From an uncultured Acetatifactor sp. (lineage in GTDB: Bacteria > Bacillota > Clostridia > Lachnospirales > Lachnospiraceae), in the NCBI GenBank assembly GCA_910577235.1, contig CAJTMX010000033.1, forward strand, positions 1 to 42,413: a stretch of 42,413 nucleotides of DNA, in the 5' to 3' direction. The notes beneath the pieces were generated by a model. The model saw nothing but the letters and a program-made list of their open reading frames with translations. It was not told the origin of the DNA and searched no databases. The translations under genes and the position numbers were made by a program. Shown one piece after another: positions 7,340-16,472 of the stretch (position 1 is its first letter; every line of letters begins with the position of its first letter).

Positions 7340-9013
7340 ATGTTCGGAAGAAAAAATATATTCTATATGCCTGCAGCGATTGTATTGGCGGCAGCGCTGG
7401 CAGGGTGCAGCGTACCGGGAACTTCTGATGGACGGGAGATGCCGGGGGAGGAGACTGCCGGAGGACAGGATATAACGGAGGAGGGGATCGCCAGCGGACA
7501 GGAGATGACGGAGGAAGGGATCGCCGGCGGATGGGAGATATCAGGGGAAGGTAGCGTCAGCGGACGGGAGACAACAGGGGAAGGAATCGCCAGCGGACGG
7601 GAGACAGTAGGGGAAGGAATTGCCAGCGGACAGGTGACAATGAGGGAGGATGGCTCTGCCGCGCAGGCACATTCCGAAGAAGAGAGCCATGCCGGAGAAA
7701 CGCCAGAGGAAAGCGGAGGGGAGGAGCCGAATGCGGAGACAGATATAGGCAGCACAGAGCCGGAACTGCCGGTTACAGGGACGCAGCTTTCTGATTTTGT
7801 GGCGGAGGGGTGGGAGATTCTCGACTGTGTGGAGCTGGACTTTAACCAGGACGGGATCGTGGACTATGTAGGCGTACAGGAAGTGCCCTTAGACAAGGAG
7901 AAGGATGAGTGGTGGAATGATCTCAGCCTGCGTGTTCTGTTTGCCATAGCCAGCGAAGGCCAGGGGCAGTACCGGCTTGACTTTCAGGACGCCAATCTGA
8001 TCCGCGCAAGAACCGAAGGGGGGATGATGGGCGATCCGTTTGACGGCATAGAGGGGGAAGGAACATCCTTTACAACCCATGCCGAGGGCGGGAGCTCGGA
8101 CAAATGGTCAGAATCCTTCACTTACACATACAGAGACGGCACATGGTATCTGACGGCCTCGGAAATATGTAACGGGTATTGCTGGAATGTGGATGATTAC
8201 CGCAGGGACGATTGGGACAGCGGTATCCGCGTTCATAAGACCAGAGGGCGCACCGTGAACTGCTGCCATGGGGAATACGTCTTTGATCCGGGGGTCTATG
8301 AGCTGGAGTACGAGATGCGTCTGGCCGAACCGTTTACCATCCAGCAGGCAAGCGCGCGCTGGTGGCTTACACAGTACAGGGCAACAGATTGGGAAGTCAG
8401 GGACATTGTGTGCGCGGAGGGGATAGAACTGCCGGAGGACGGGATAAGAAAGCCGGATGAGGCCTATTACGATTCCGGATGCATGGATGAGAAGTATTTG
8501 ATTTATACTTTTGGGGATAAAGAAAATGGAAAAGAATATTTAGCCCTGTACAACAGGCAGGACAGAGTTTTATCGGTGCTGGCCGTTGAAGAGTATGTGG
8601 CGGACAGTTTTGGACGGATGGAGGCCCTTGGAATCTATGAAGAAAAGATTTACTATGCCATAGGCGTCAAAGAACCGATTCGCTTTTGGTCCAAATATAA
8701 AGACCGTGTAATAGACGGCGAGGATGTGGTCGGCCAGAGGGTAGTTCGAATGAATCTGGACGGAACGGAAAAAGAAACCATATTTACTTATAGGTATCCG
8801 GGTACAAATCAACCGGTTTTGGAGGAAGAGCCGCCATATATGAGTATCAGTGACTTCTCTGTCAGCGGCGGTGAGATCGTGCTGGAGGTGTATATCAGTG
8901 ACGAAGATCATCCCTGGTACCGCATGAACACGGATGGCAGCAAACAGCGAAAGATTGGACAGGTCTCTGAGGAATTTCCATGGGAGGAAAATGAAGAGGA
9001 GGGCAGTCCCTGA
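7340..9013 (+). CDS. Lipoprotein with 33-base tandem repeats, paralogue of the one at 13459
   Basis: A predicted lipoprotein of 557 residues with lipobox LAGC at Cys23. A low-complexity linker (about 30-130) follows and contains five 11-residue repeats of the EGIASGQE type. The folded part begins with LSDFVAEGWEILDC and a Ca-binding-like loop, DFNQDGIVDYVGV. It continues through TYTYRDGTWYL and ends with YRMNTDGSKQRKIG, a strand typical of propeller-like DUF5050/TolB-type units. The protein at 13459 has the same architecture. The ATG at 7340 is preferred over an in-frame ATG at 7316 because the GGAAAGGAG site lies between them. Function unknown; extracellular binding is inferred. Confidence 0.8.
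   Translation: MFGRKNIFYMPAAIVLAAALAGCSVPGTSDGREMPGEETAGGQDITEEGIASGQEMTEEGIAGGWEISGEGSVSGRETTGEGIASGRETVGEGIASGQVTMREDGSAAQAHSEEESHAGETPEESGGEEPNAETDIGSTEPELPVTGTQLSDFVAEGWEILDCVELDFNQDGIVDYVGVQEVPLDKEKDEWWNDLSLRVLFAIASEGQGQYRLDFQDANLIRARTEGGMMGDPFDGIEGEGTSFTTHAEGGSSDKWSESFTYTYRDGTWYLTASEICNGYCWNVDDYRRDDWDSGIRVHKTRGRTVNCCHGEYVFDPGVYELEYEMRLAEPFTIQQASARWWLTQYRATDWEVRDIVCAEGIELPEDGIRKPDEAYYDSGCMDEKYLIYTFGDKENGKEYLALYNRQDRVLSVLAVEEYVADSFGRMEALGIYEEKIYYAIGVKEPIRFWSKYKDRVIDGEDVVGQRVVRMNLDGTEKETIFTYRYPGTNQPVLEEEPPYMSISDFSVSGGEIVLEVYISDEDHPWYRMNTDGSKQRKIGQVSEEFPWEENEEEGSP
7472..7636 (+). repeat. Five tandem 33-base repeats inside a lipoprotein gene
   Basis: Five in-frame copies start at 7472, 7505, 7538, 7571 and 7604. 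Each encodes 11 residues ending in a G(Q/W/R)(E/V)-like turn. The copies differ by a few bases each, and a diverged half copy lies on either side. They form the linker after the lipid anchor. Confidence 0.85.
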
Positions 9014-9079
9014 TATGTTGCGCAGGCACAGGAGGGACTGTTCCTTATGCCCGTGGCTCCCGAGAAAAGGAGGAGCGAT

Positions 9080-11401
9080 ATGCTTAGAGGGAAAAAAGTG
9101 GTTTATGTGCTTACAGCGGCAGCTCTGGCAACGGTCCTGGGAGCATGCGGCGGACCTAGGGAGATAGCGCCTTCGGCGGAAAGGCAAGAGAGGGAGGATA
9201 CCGCTTTGCAGGAGCAGATCAGAAGCGTGGCGGAGAGTGACCCGGCGGCAGCCTCCCGACCGATGGGGAATGACCCGGTAACGGGAAGACCTGCCGCAAA
9301 TGGCTCTGCAGTGCAGGAGATATCGGAGGGGAACTGTAATCTGCCAGCGGCGGTATCGTTGCCGGGGGAGCAGATCGGCGGGATCGTCTATTCGGAGGGA
9401 CGCTACTCTTATCGGCAGGGTGCTCTCTACGGATATCTGGCGGAGGACGGCAGCGAGATAACTCCCTGCGTATACAGCGCCGTCACGCCTTTTTCCGAAG
9501 GACTGGCCTGTGTGTGCCTGGACGGGAAATACGGCTATATCGGTAAAGACGGGGAGACGGTTTTGCCCTTTGTTTATGATCAGGCATCCCCTTTTCAGGA
9601 GGGCAGGGCATATTTTTGCCGGGGGGAGGCGTACGGTCTGATCCGTCGGGAGAATCTTGAGGAGCAGCGGCTGGAGGGATATGAGAGCATCAGCGCTTTC
9701 CGGGAGGGGATGGCGTATTTCAGCCGGGACGGTCTGTACGGATATATGGACCGGGACGGGCAGGCGGTCATCGAGCCTGTCTATGACGACGCCGGGTATT
9801 TTTACGACGGTCTGGCGGTGGTGAGAAAAAACGGACTCTGCGGCGTGGTCGGGAAAGACGGCGAAGAGGTATTGCCCTGTCGGTATGATGCCGTTACATT
9901 GGAGGAGACCTATATCCTTGGCGAGCAGGAGGACTTGATGTACTGCTTTGACAGAACGGGCAGAGAGCTCCTGAGCGGAACCTGGAATTACATCAGGGAA
10001 GAGGAGGGAATGCTTCAGGCCCGCAGAGAAGACAAGTGTGTTCTGGCGGACGCGAATGGAAAGATACTCTATGAGGTTATGGGCAGTTCTAATCTGTATC
10101 CCATATCCGGGCGGGAGCTGTTGGCGGTATACAATGAGGCGGGCCAGTACGGTATAGTGGATTATGAGGGGCAGATCATTGTTCCGTTTCAGTACGAATA
10201 TATCGGCCACAAAGTCGATGAAATAGGGCTTTATTATGCGGATAGTGAAACCGGAAAAGGGGGATATCTGGACGGGGACAGTTTTGCGGTAAAGATACCG
10301 GCTGTCTATGACTATATAGGGGAGACCGTTCAGGGCAGGGCCGTGGTTTCTCAGGATGAAAAATACGGCGTTCTCAGAGCGGACGGAACATTGGAATATC
10401 CGCTTGCGTATGACAGGATCGTTTTGTTTTCCAACGGCTCCCTGGCGCTCTGGAATGGGGATACGGCGGTACTCAGGGACAGGCAGGGCCACCGGCTCCA
10501 TGCGGGGGAATATGCTTATATCCGTGAGGTCGGAGACGGGTATGAATTGGAGAAGGAAAGTCGGGAGTACAGCTATCGGGACAGACAGGGCCGTCTGGTG
10601 GTTTTCAATTACATGTATGGAGTCAGAAATCCCGTACCCGGTTCAAAGAACTCATATCTTCTGGAAAACAGTACGCTGCTCATAACAGGGCAGGAGAGCG
10701 GGGCAGATCTGGATGAGATATTTCTGCGCAACCGGATCACGCCGGAGGCAGGGCTGTTTGCGGACTATTTGCACAAGGGGAATCTTTTCTATGAGGATCT
10801 GGAGACTCCCCTCATACACACTTCCCTGCTTGGTGGGGTGGAACAGTATTATGAGCGGGTTTTTTACAAGCTGTACCGTATAGGGGAAGAAAAGGTGCTG
10901 TACTTCCATGCCGCTCCCTGGGAACGGGCAAATTTTCCCGAGTCCCTCAGCGGCCTGTTCGCGGTCAGGAACGGAGAGGTGGTTCAGTTGCTGGGCGGGT
11001 ATGAATGCGGCGGCTCCATGAGAGGGGACTATGTGTGTTTTGCGTATGACAGGGAACAGGATCGGTGGAAACCGGGGGTATGGGGCAGCCTGGGCGGCTT
11101 TGGCGGTTTTTTGACCAGCAGGGAGGTGTACACGCTGCAGGACGGCGAGGCGGCGCAGGAGGTTTTGTTTCGCTATTACAACCATGACAGATATGAGTTT
11201 GACGAGGAGGAGCTGCTGGAAAATGCCCATTTGCTCTATGACTTCGAGGATCACCCCTATACGCCGGAAACGATTCTGGAGCTGGAGGATACCGACAATG
11301 TGAAGGAGTATTCCATTGACGGCATAAGGGTAACGGTGGAGGAATACCGGGCCAGGGAGAAACGGTATCAGGTATTTCTGCCCTTGGGACTGAGCTGGTA
11401 G
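9080..11401 (+). CDS. WG-repeat lipoprotein
   Basis: A 773-residue predicted lipoprotein (lipobox LGAC, Cys23). Between about residues 100 and 500 it has six to eight WG-type repeats, each of the form G-x-Y-G-x-(I/L/M)-x-x-(D/E)-G followed by a PxxYD strand, for example GKYGYIGKDGETVLPFVYD and LYGYMDRDGQAVIEPVYDD. WG repeats form beta-rich binding surfaces on secreted proteins. The C-terminal 270 residues are unassigned and contain Tyr/Glu-rich strands. The ATG at 9080 has AAAGGAGGA in front of it. The gene starts 66 bases after the previous lipoprotein and is probably in the same operon. Confidence 0.85.
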   Translation: MLRGKKVVYVLTAAALATVLGACGGPREIAPSAERQEREDTALQEQIRSVAESDPAAASRPMGNDPVTGRPAANGSAVQEISEGNCNLPAAVSLPGEQIGGIVYSEGRYSYRQGALYGYLAEDGSEITPCVYSAVTPFSEGLACVCLDGKYGYIGKDGETVLPFVYDQASPFQEGRAYFCRGEAYGLIRRENLEEQRLEGYESISAFREGMAYFSRDGLYGYMDRDGQAVIEPVYDDAGYFYDGLAVVRKNGLCGVVGKDGEEVLPCRYDAVTLEETYILGEQEDLMYCFDRTGRELLSGTWNYIREEEGMLQARREDKCVLADANGKILYEVMGSSNLYPISGRELLAVYNEAGQYGIVDYEGQIIVPFQYEYIGHKVDEIGLYYADSETGKGGYLDGDSFAVKIPAVYDYIGETVQGRAVVSQDEKYGVLRADGTLEYPLAYDRIVLFSNGSLALWNGDTAVLRDRQGHRLHAGEYAYIREVGDGYELEKESREYSYRDRQGRLVVFNYMYGVRNPVPGSKNSYLLENSTLLITGQESGADLDEIFLRNRITPEAGLFADYLHKGNLFYEDLETPLIHTSLLGGVEQYYERVFYKLYRIGEEKVLYFHAAPWERANFPESLSGLFAVRNGEVVQLLGGYECGGSMRGDYVCFAYDREQDRWKPGVWGSLGGFGGFLTSREVYTLQDGEAAQEVLFRYYNHDRYEFDEEELLENAHLLYDFEDHPYTPETILELEDTDNVKEYSIDGIRVTVEEYRAREKRYQVFLPLGLSW

Positions 11402-11413
11402 CAAGGAGAGAGT

Positions 11414-11745
11414 ATGTTTACATATAAGGAGTTCAGAAAACATGCGGAGGCGCTTTTGGAGTTCTGTCAGTATCCGGCGGTGCGTTACAAGGTGCTTTTT
11501 CCCTGCTGGACGTCCCTTATCAGGACGGGGAACTGACGGCGCTGCGAAAGGACTTCCTTAAGAGCGACATCGTGGAGGAGATGTATCAGACCCAGGATAT
11601 CCATGGAGGATGGGGGAAACTGCGGTCCAAGGACTATTCCGCCAAGGCACGGATTCCCACCTCCGGCGTGGGGATCGAGCGCTGTCTGTATATCGGGCTT
11701 ACCGTGGAGGCGTTGAGTTTTTTTAAAGAAGTATATGGAAAATAA
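11414..11745 (+). pseudogene. Frameshifted remnant of an unknown protein family
   Basis: A good ribosome binding site (CAAGGAGAGAG) and ATG open a frame, MFTYKEFRKHAEALLEFCQ and so on, that stops after 41 codons. From about 11500 the next frame continues naturally with LLDVPYQDGELTALRKDFL and a QTQDIHGGWG motif, followed by SKDYSAKARIPTSGVGIERC, to a stop at 11745. One extra base in the T5C3 run at 11496-11503 would restore a 110-residue protein. I recall similar proteins in Lachnospiraceae, with an all-helical, cyclase-like look, but have no name. It may also be shortened at the C-terminus. A sequencing error cannot be excluded. Confidence 0.65.
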
Positions 11746-11777
11746 TCCATTGACGCCATAGCGGAGAAAATGGGCGG

Positions 11778-11996
11778 ATGACGGTATATCTTTTGGTAGC
11801 GTTCATATTGCTGACCGCGTGCGGCGGCGTGACGCAGACAGAAACAGGCGAGGCACAGCCGACATATTTTCAGGCATATCGGGATTTCCTGCTGTATACG
11901 GATATCGATCAGGGGAGCGATTTTCCCGTCTGGGGTTATTATCTGCTTGATATGCACTATGACGGCGTCCCGGAGCTGGGTATACTCCATGATTGA
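11778..11996 (+). pseudogene. Truncated lipoprotein gene
   Basis: This encodes 72 residues: a lipoprotein signal (LLTAC, Cys15), a short linker, and the start of a domain with YYLLDMHYDGVPELGI, a DxDxDGxPEL-like motif that normally opens a much longer extracellular domain in clostridial lipoproteins. A stop follows immediately, and the PARG ribosome binding site begins 30 bases later. The rest of the gene appears to be deleted. The ribosome binding site is weak (GGGCGG). Confidence 0.6.
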
Positions 11997-12039
11997 TCCA
12001 TGGGAGGGAGCGGAACTTTTTGATTTGGAGGGATATCAT

Positions 12040-12825
12040 ATGCCATATGGAAAAGAATATCAAAATAACAGGGAAAGCCGGGCCGCGCTGGCGGCGCGTC
12101 ATACGGAGGAGATGGAAAGGGTCTATGGGCGAGAGATACAGGATGCCATAGCGCAGACCAAAATATATGATGTGGATTTTGTGGGCGGCGGCGCGCATAT
12201 CTGTGAGGGAAAGATTACGCTGGAGGCGTCGGACAGCGTATCCGCGATTCTGAAGGCAGCGGAAAGCTGCGAGAGACCCATGGCGGCGCTTAATTTTTCT
12301 TCCTTCAAGAATCCGGGCGGAGGCTTTATCGGCGGCAGCAGGGCCCAGGAAGAATGTCTGTGCCATGAATCTTTTTTGTACAATGTGCTGTCGCAGATGA
12401 CGGAAAAGTTTTATGACTGGAATAACCGCAATACGAACAGGACGCTGTACCTTAACCGGGGCATGTACACGCCGGGCGTGGTCTTTATCCGGGACGGAAA
12501 GCGTGCGGCGTGCGATGTGATTACCTGCGCCGCCCCCAATTTCTCGGCGGCCCACAGGAACCAGAATGTCTCCCGGGAGGAGAACAGCAAAGCGCTGCGG
12601 GGCAGGATACGGTTTGTGCTGGATATCGCGGCGGAAAACAGGGTGCGTACACTGATCCTGGGCGCTTATGGATGCGGCGTTTTCGGGCAGGACGCCGGAG
12701 AAGTGGCAAGGATATTCAAGGAATACCTGGAGAACGGATACAAATGTTTTGAACGGGTGATTTTTGCCATACCGGAGGGAAAAGACGGAAATTACCGGGC
12801 GTTTGCGAAGGTATGGGGAGCGTAG
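12040..12825 (+). CDS. PARG-type poly(ADP-ribose) glycohydrolase (TIGR02452 family)
   Basis: A 261-residue cytoplasmic macrodomain protein of the microbial PARG family. Such enzymes cut ribose-ribose or ribose-acceptor bonds to free ADP-ribose. The diagnostic GGG-x7-QEE signature is complete: GGG at residues 93-95 and QEE at 103-105 (NPGGGFIGGSRAQEEC), with the second Glu of QEE as the catalytic residue. Later macrodomain strands include CDVITCAAPN and LILGAYGCGVFGQD, the diphosphate loop. The frame is open 31 codons further upstream, but GGAGGG before the ATG at 12040 fixes the start. KptA follows 56 bases downstream, which suggests a joint role in ADP-ribose chemistry. Confidence 0.9.
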   Translation: MPYGKEYQNNRESRAALAARHTEEMERVYGREIQDAIAQTKIYDVDFVGGGAHICEGKITLEASDSVSAILKAAESCERPMAALNFSSFKNPGGGFIGGSRAQEECLCHESFLYNVLSQMTEKFYDWNNRNTNRTLYLNRGMYTPGVVFIRDGKRAACDVITCAAPNFSAAHRNQNVSREENSKALRGRIRFVLDIAAENRVRTLILGAYGCGVFGQDAGEVARIFKEYLENGYKCFERVIFAIPEGKDGNYRAFAKVWGA

Positions 12826-12881
12826 GGAGTATTGCAGTGGGACAGAGGACATGAAAGACATGTAATTGGGAGAGAACGAAA

Positions 12882-13442
12882 ATGAGTAATATGGATCAAC
12901 TGAGCATCTTTATCAGTCGGATACTTCGCCACAGGCCGCAGGACGCGAATATAGAGCTGGACGAGCACGGCTGGGCCAATGTGGAGGAGCTTTTGGCGGG
13001 AATCAACGCTGCCGGGTGGACGATCGACAGACAGATGCTGGAGGAAATAGTCAGGACGGACAAAAAGCAGAGATATTCCTTTGGCGGGGAGGGAACGCTG
13101 ATTCGGGCCAATCAGGGACACAGCATACCGGTGGACGTGGAACTGGCACAGCAGGAACCGCCGGAATATCTGTACCACGGTACAGCCGACAGATATATGG
13201 ACAGCATTCTCCGGCAGGGGTTATTGCCCATGAGCCGTCTCTATGTCCATCTGTCGCAGGACTTGAAGACGGCCCGCAAAGTGGGCAGACGGCATGGCCG
13301 CCCGGTGGTGCTGAAGGTTCACAGCGGGGATATGCACAGAGCCGGAGTCCTGTTCTACCGGTCTGAAAACGGGGTGTGGCTCACGAAAAAGGTAGACACG
13401 GAATATTTTGAGCTGTTGTATGTGGAAGGAACCGTGGACTGA
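12882..13442 (+). CDS. kptA: RNA 2'-phosphotransferase Tpt1/KptA
   Basis: A 186-residue enzyme that moves a 2'-phosphate from RNA to NAD, yielding ADP-ribose 1'',2''-cyclic phosphate and nicotinamide. Bacterial homologues can also ADP-ribosylate 5'-phosphate ends of nucleic acids. The family landmarks are all present: SRILRH (Arg16, His17), the winged N-terminal lobe, IRANQGHS (residues 74-81), YLYHGTA, TARKVGRRHG and VLFYRSENGVWLT. The length is normal. Bacteria have no known 2'-phosphate tRNA splicing intermediate, so the natural substrate is open. The adjacent PARG-type gene could process or reverse its product. Confidence 0.93.
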   Translation: MSNMDQLSIFISRILRHRPQDANIELDEHGWANVEELLAGINAAGWTIDRQMLEEIVRTDKKQRYSFGGEGTLIRANQGHSIPVDVELAQQEPPEYLYHGTADRYMDSILRQGLLPMSRLYVHLSQDLKTARKVGRRHGRPVVLKVHSGDMHRAGVLFYRSENGVWLTKKVDTEYFELLYVEGTVD

Positions 13443-13458
13443 GAAAAGGAGGGCGGCA

Positions 13459-14991
13459 GTGGAAACGCGCATATATCACAGAAGAAACAGGATTCGATCA
13501 GCGGTATTCATTATAGGGGCGGTCATTGTTACCGGATGCGGAGATACCCGCTCCGGGCAGCAGGAGACGTCCCTCGACCGGCTGGAGAGCAGCGAGGCCG
13601 GGCAGCCGGAAATGACCCCCGACCGGTCGGAGAGCAGCGAGGCCGGGCAGCCGGAAACGACCCCCGACCGGCCGGAGAGCAGCGAGGCCGGGCAGCCGGA
13701 AACGTCCCTCGACTGGCCGGAGAGCAGCGAGGCCCGGCAGCACGAGACTGAGGCAGAACATATATCTCAGGAACAGATTATACGCTACGTGCCTGCACTG
13801 CCAGCCACAGGGCGGACGCTCCCGGATTTTGTGGCGGAGGGCTGGGAACTTATAGACAGCGTGGAACTGGACTACAATGAGGATGGTGTGACGGACTATG
13901 TGGGGGTGCAGGAGGCGCCGGACGGTGAATGGGCCGGGCTGCGGATTCTGTTTGGTGTCGTAAGCGAGGGCGCAGGACAGTACCGTTTGGATTTTCAGGA
14001 CGAAAACCTGATTCGTACCAGAGAGGAGGGCGGCGTATTTGGAGACCCCTATGAGCCGTTGACTGCGAAAGGGACTTCTTTTACCACCCATGCCTATGGC
14101 GGCAGCGCATGGAAGTGGTCTGAGGCGTATACCTATACTTACAGAGACGGAACATGGTATCTGATTCGGTCGGAAGATTCGTATGGATATGGGCCATATA
14201 TAACCGACTATGTGATTAACGACTGGGATAGTGGGGTTTATACCCGAACGATACGAAGCAGTGAGTTCAGTGATATGGAAAAACACTGGGGAGATTACGA
14301 GGGCATGTGGGATGACGGGGAGTATGATCTTGCGTACGAGATGGAACTGGACGAGCCGATAACTCTCTTTCAGGCCGGGAAACGCTGGTGGCTTGCGCCG
14401 GACCGGGTGACGGACTGGGGGGTGCAAAGGATCGTGCTTGCGGAGGGTATAGAACTTTCGCAGGAGATGATAAGAACGCCGGAGACAGCATATCTCCATG
14501 ATTATTGTGATGAGAACTGTGTGGTGTATGACTTTTCACGTCAAGTGCAGGAGAACGATTGGAGATATTATCTGGCTATGTACCGCTGGCAGGATAAGTC
14601 GCTGACAGTGCTGGCGGAGGAAGACACCGATATTGACGATGAGATAATCTATGGAAACAGAATTTATTACAGCACGGAAGCGGTAAAGCATATCGCCTAC
14701 AAGGCCGTGGAGAACGGGGAGGAGGTTGTCAAAGAGGAGGACGATGTCATCGGTGTGCGGCTGAACCGTATCAATATGGATGGCACCGGAAAGGAAACCG
14801 TATTTGAGTACCTATGCCCCGGCACGGATCAGCAGATATTGGAGGGCAGGCCGCCCTATATGGGACTGATACCGTATTTTAGCGGCGGAGAGATCGTGAT
14901 TGAGGTGTATGTAGGAGGCAGCGTTCATCCGGTTTACCGCATGAATGTGGACGGCAGCGATCTGCGGAAGATCGGACAGATCCCGAAATAA
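13459..14991 (+). CDS. Lipoprotein with 45-base tandem repeats, paralogue of the one at 7340
   Basis: A 510-residue predicted lipoprotein that starts at GTG. AAAAGGAGGG lies directly upstream, whereas the in-frame ATG at 13408 is inside kptA. The lipobox is VTGC with Cys27. The linker carries nearly four 15-residue repeats (DRxESSEAGQPETTP). The folded part matches the lipoprotein at 7340 step by step: LPDFVAEGWELIDS, DYNEDGVTDYVGV, TYTYRDGTWYL and the final YRMNVDGSDLRKIG. The two proteins are therefore paralogues whose linkers changed independently. The function is unknown. Confidence 0.8.
   Translation: METRIYHRRNRIRSAVFIIGAVIVTGCGDTRSGQQETSLDRLESSEAGQPEMTPDRSESSEAGQPETTPDRPESSEAGQPETSLDWPESSEARQHETEAEHISQEQIIRYVPALPATGRTLPDFVAEGWELIDSVELDYNEDGVTDYVGVQEAPDGEWAGLRILFGVVSEGAGQYRLDFQDENLIRTREEGGVFGDPYEPLTAKGTSFTTHAYGGSAWKWSEAYTYTYRDGTWYLIRSEDSYGYGPYITDYVINDWDSGVYTRTIRSSEFSDMEKHWGDYEGMWDDGEYDLAYEMELDEPITLFQAGKRWWLAPDRVTDWGVQRIVLAEGIELSQEMIRTPETAYLHDYCDENCVVYDFSRQVQENDWRYYLAMYRWQDKSLTVLAEEDTDIDDEIIYGNRIYYSTEAVKHIAYKAVENGEEVVKEEDDVIGVRLNRINMDGTGKETVFEYLCPGTDQQILEGRPPYMGLIPYFSGGEIVIEVYVGGSVHPVYRMNVDGSDLRKIGQIPK
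13576..13752 (+). repeat. Nearly four tandem 45-base repeats inside a lipoprotein gene
   Basis: Copies start at 13576, 13621, 13666 and 13711; the last is shortened and diverged. The core GAGAGCAGCGAGGCC is identical in all four. Each copy encodes 15 residues of a Ser/Glu/Pro-rich stalk. There are no spacers, so it is not a CRISPR array. Confidence 0.9.
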
Positions 14992-15027
14992 TCATGGGCT
15001 GAGATCCGGGGAAAGGGTGAAAATATT

Positions 15028-16413
15028 GTGAAAAAAGTCGTTGCCTCCAAGAAGAGAATAGTCTGTCTGTACGGCTTTTTGTGCGTCTTATGGCTTGCGG
15101 GATGCGGCAGGAAGACAGCGCCTGTATCGGAAGACGTTGCCGGGGAGAATCCATACGAACGTTCCATGTATGTATTGTTGGATGGGGATAGTGCAGAGGA
15201 GTATCTGGAGAGCCATAGCGCAGGATCGGAAACGCCTGTCTGTTATTATGATCTGGAGGGAATGCCCAAACTGGAACTGTATTATGACCGGGAGACGGGA
15301 TGTGGCTGTGGATTGCGGTATGTAAGAACAGAAAACGGTATGGATCTGCTGGGATTTCCCATTGAGGGCTATGAGCGTAAACTGCAAAGTACCTACTGGA
15401 ATTTTCCCAATCCCTATTCAACACAGATCGTATATGGTGAGGCCCGTCGGATAGACAGGATTCCGGAATTCTTATACAGGACGACCACGGGGCTTGAAGA
15501 AAGATATATGTATGATTCGGAAAACAGACTTTGTGCCTACCACTTGACAGGCCGTTTGAAAACGGAGGAGGGAGAGCGCGAGGAGAAAGCGCTTTTTACG
15601 GTTTCTTTTCTTTATGGGGAGAACGGTACATTACAGGAAAAAATCTATCAGTTTGATGAAGAGGCGTTCCGGCATGAGGATGTGGGCGGGAACCAGCGCT
15701 TTGTCTATGACGGGCTCGAGAGGTTGCTTTATGTGGAGGAAATGAAACCGGGAGTCATGGGCGAATGCCACTGCCTGATCTACGAGGGTGAGTCCATGAT
15801 TCCCACGGCGCATTTATATCTTTCTGCGAATTTTGCTCTGTTAGAATGCATTGAGGAACAGGACTGTCACAACAGAGTGGAGGTGCCCAGAGACGGTGTG
15901 GATGCGTTTCTTCATCAGGTGGGATTGTCGCGGGAGGATAAGCTGCATGAGTATCAGTGGCACAATGAGTCATCTGCCCATACTGCATGGTCCCATTCCG
16001 ATGAAGTGCTCACACTGTATTATGACCCGGAGAGGGAACTGGGATGCGGGTATCGAGATTATCCGGGGGAGGCATTTGAAGATATGTCCGGATTTGTGTT
16101 CAAGGGATGTATGGAGATAAACTGCGCGCAGTATGATCCCTATGGAGTATTTGCCCGCTATGAGGGGGACAGCGCGGAGGAGATTGAGTTGGATGAGCTG
16201 CCACCGGAGAAACTGCCTGATGCATATGCGCATGAGGACATGTATATATGTGAATATGACGGAGAAAGATTGATGCGCATATGGATGTATGGAACAGGCT
16301 CAGAAACGGAAAAATTTTTCATTTATGAAGGGGACAATGATATGCCGTCCTATTGTTTGAACCTGATCAGCGGTGTTACACATGGAGCTACGTTATTTAA
16401 ATTTACATATTAA
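15028..16413 (+). CDS. Lipoprotein with an internal domain duplication
   Basis: A 461-residue predicted lipoprotein starting at GTG, with GAAAGGGTG ten bases upstream and lipobox LAGC at Cys26. Two related segments can be seen. One lies at about residues 75-120 (LELYYDRETGCGCGLRYV, then GFPIEGYE). The other is near 325-370 (LTLYYDPERELGCGYRDY, then GFVFKGC). Each is followed by Tyr/Asp-rich strands such as RYMYDSENRL and ICEYDGERLM that resemble YD/RHS-type beta repeats. It sits 36 bases after the paralogous lipoprotein, probably in one operon. The function is unknown. Confidence 0.75.
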   Translation: MKKVVASKKRIVCLYGFLCVLWLAGCGRKTAPVSEDVAGENPYERSMYVLLDGDSAEEYLESHSAGSETPVCYYDLEGMPKLELYYDRETGCGCGLRYVRTENGMDLLGFPIEGYERKLQSTYWNFPNPYSTQIVYGEARRIDRIPEFLYRTTTGLEERYMYDSENRLCAYHLTGRLKTEEGEREEKALFTVSFLYGENGTLQEKIYQFDEEAFRHEDVGGNQRFVYDGLERLLYVEEMKPGVMGECHCLIYEGESMIPTAHLYLSANFALLECIEEQDCHNRVEVPRDGVDAFLHQVGLSREDKLHEYQWHNESSAHTAWSHSDEVLTLYYDPERELGCGYRDYPGEAFEDMSGFVFKGCMEINCAQYDPYGVFARYEGDSAEEIELDELPPEKLPDAYAHEDMYICEYDGERLMRIWMYGTGSETEKFFIYEGDNDMPSYCLNLISGVTHGATLFKFTY

Positions 16414-16472
16414 CAGAGGTTATAATATCTATTCGACTGGCAGACAGCACAAATGAGATGGGAGGGAATGCT

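Noticed and set aside
8570..10501. A 643-codon open frame on the minus strand
   Set aside because: It lies opposite two well-supported lipoprotein genes, has no ribosome binding site or family pattern, and arises from their codon bias.
13576..13752. Possible CRISPR array
   Set aside because: The units are direct, in-frame and contiguous, with no unique spacers and no cas genes.
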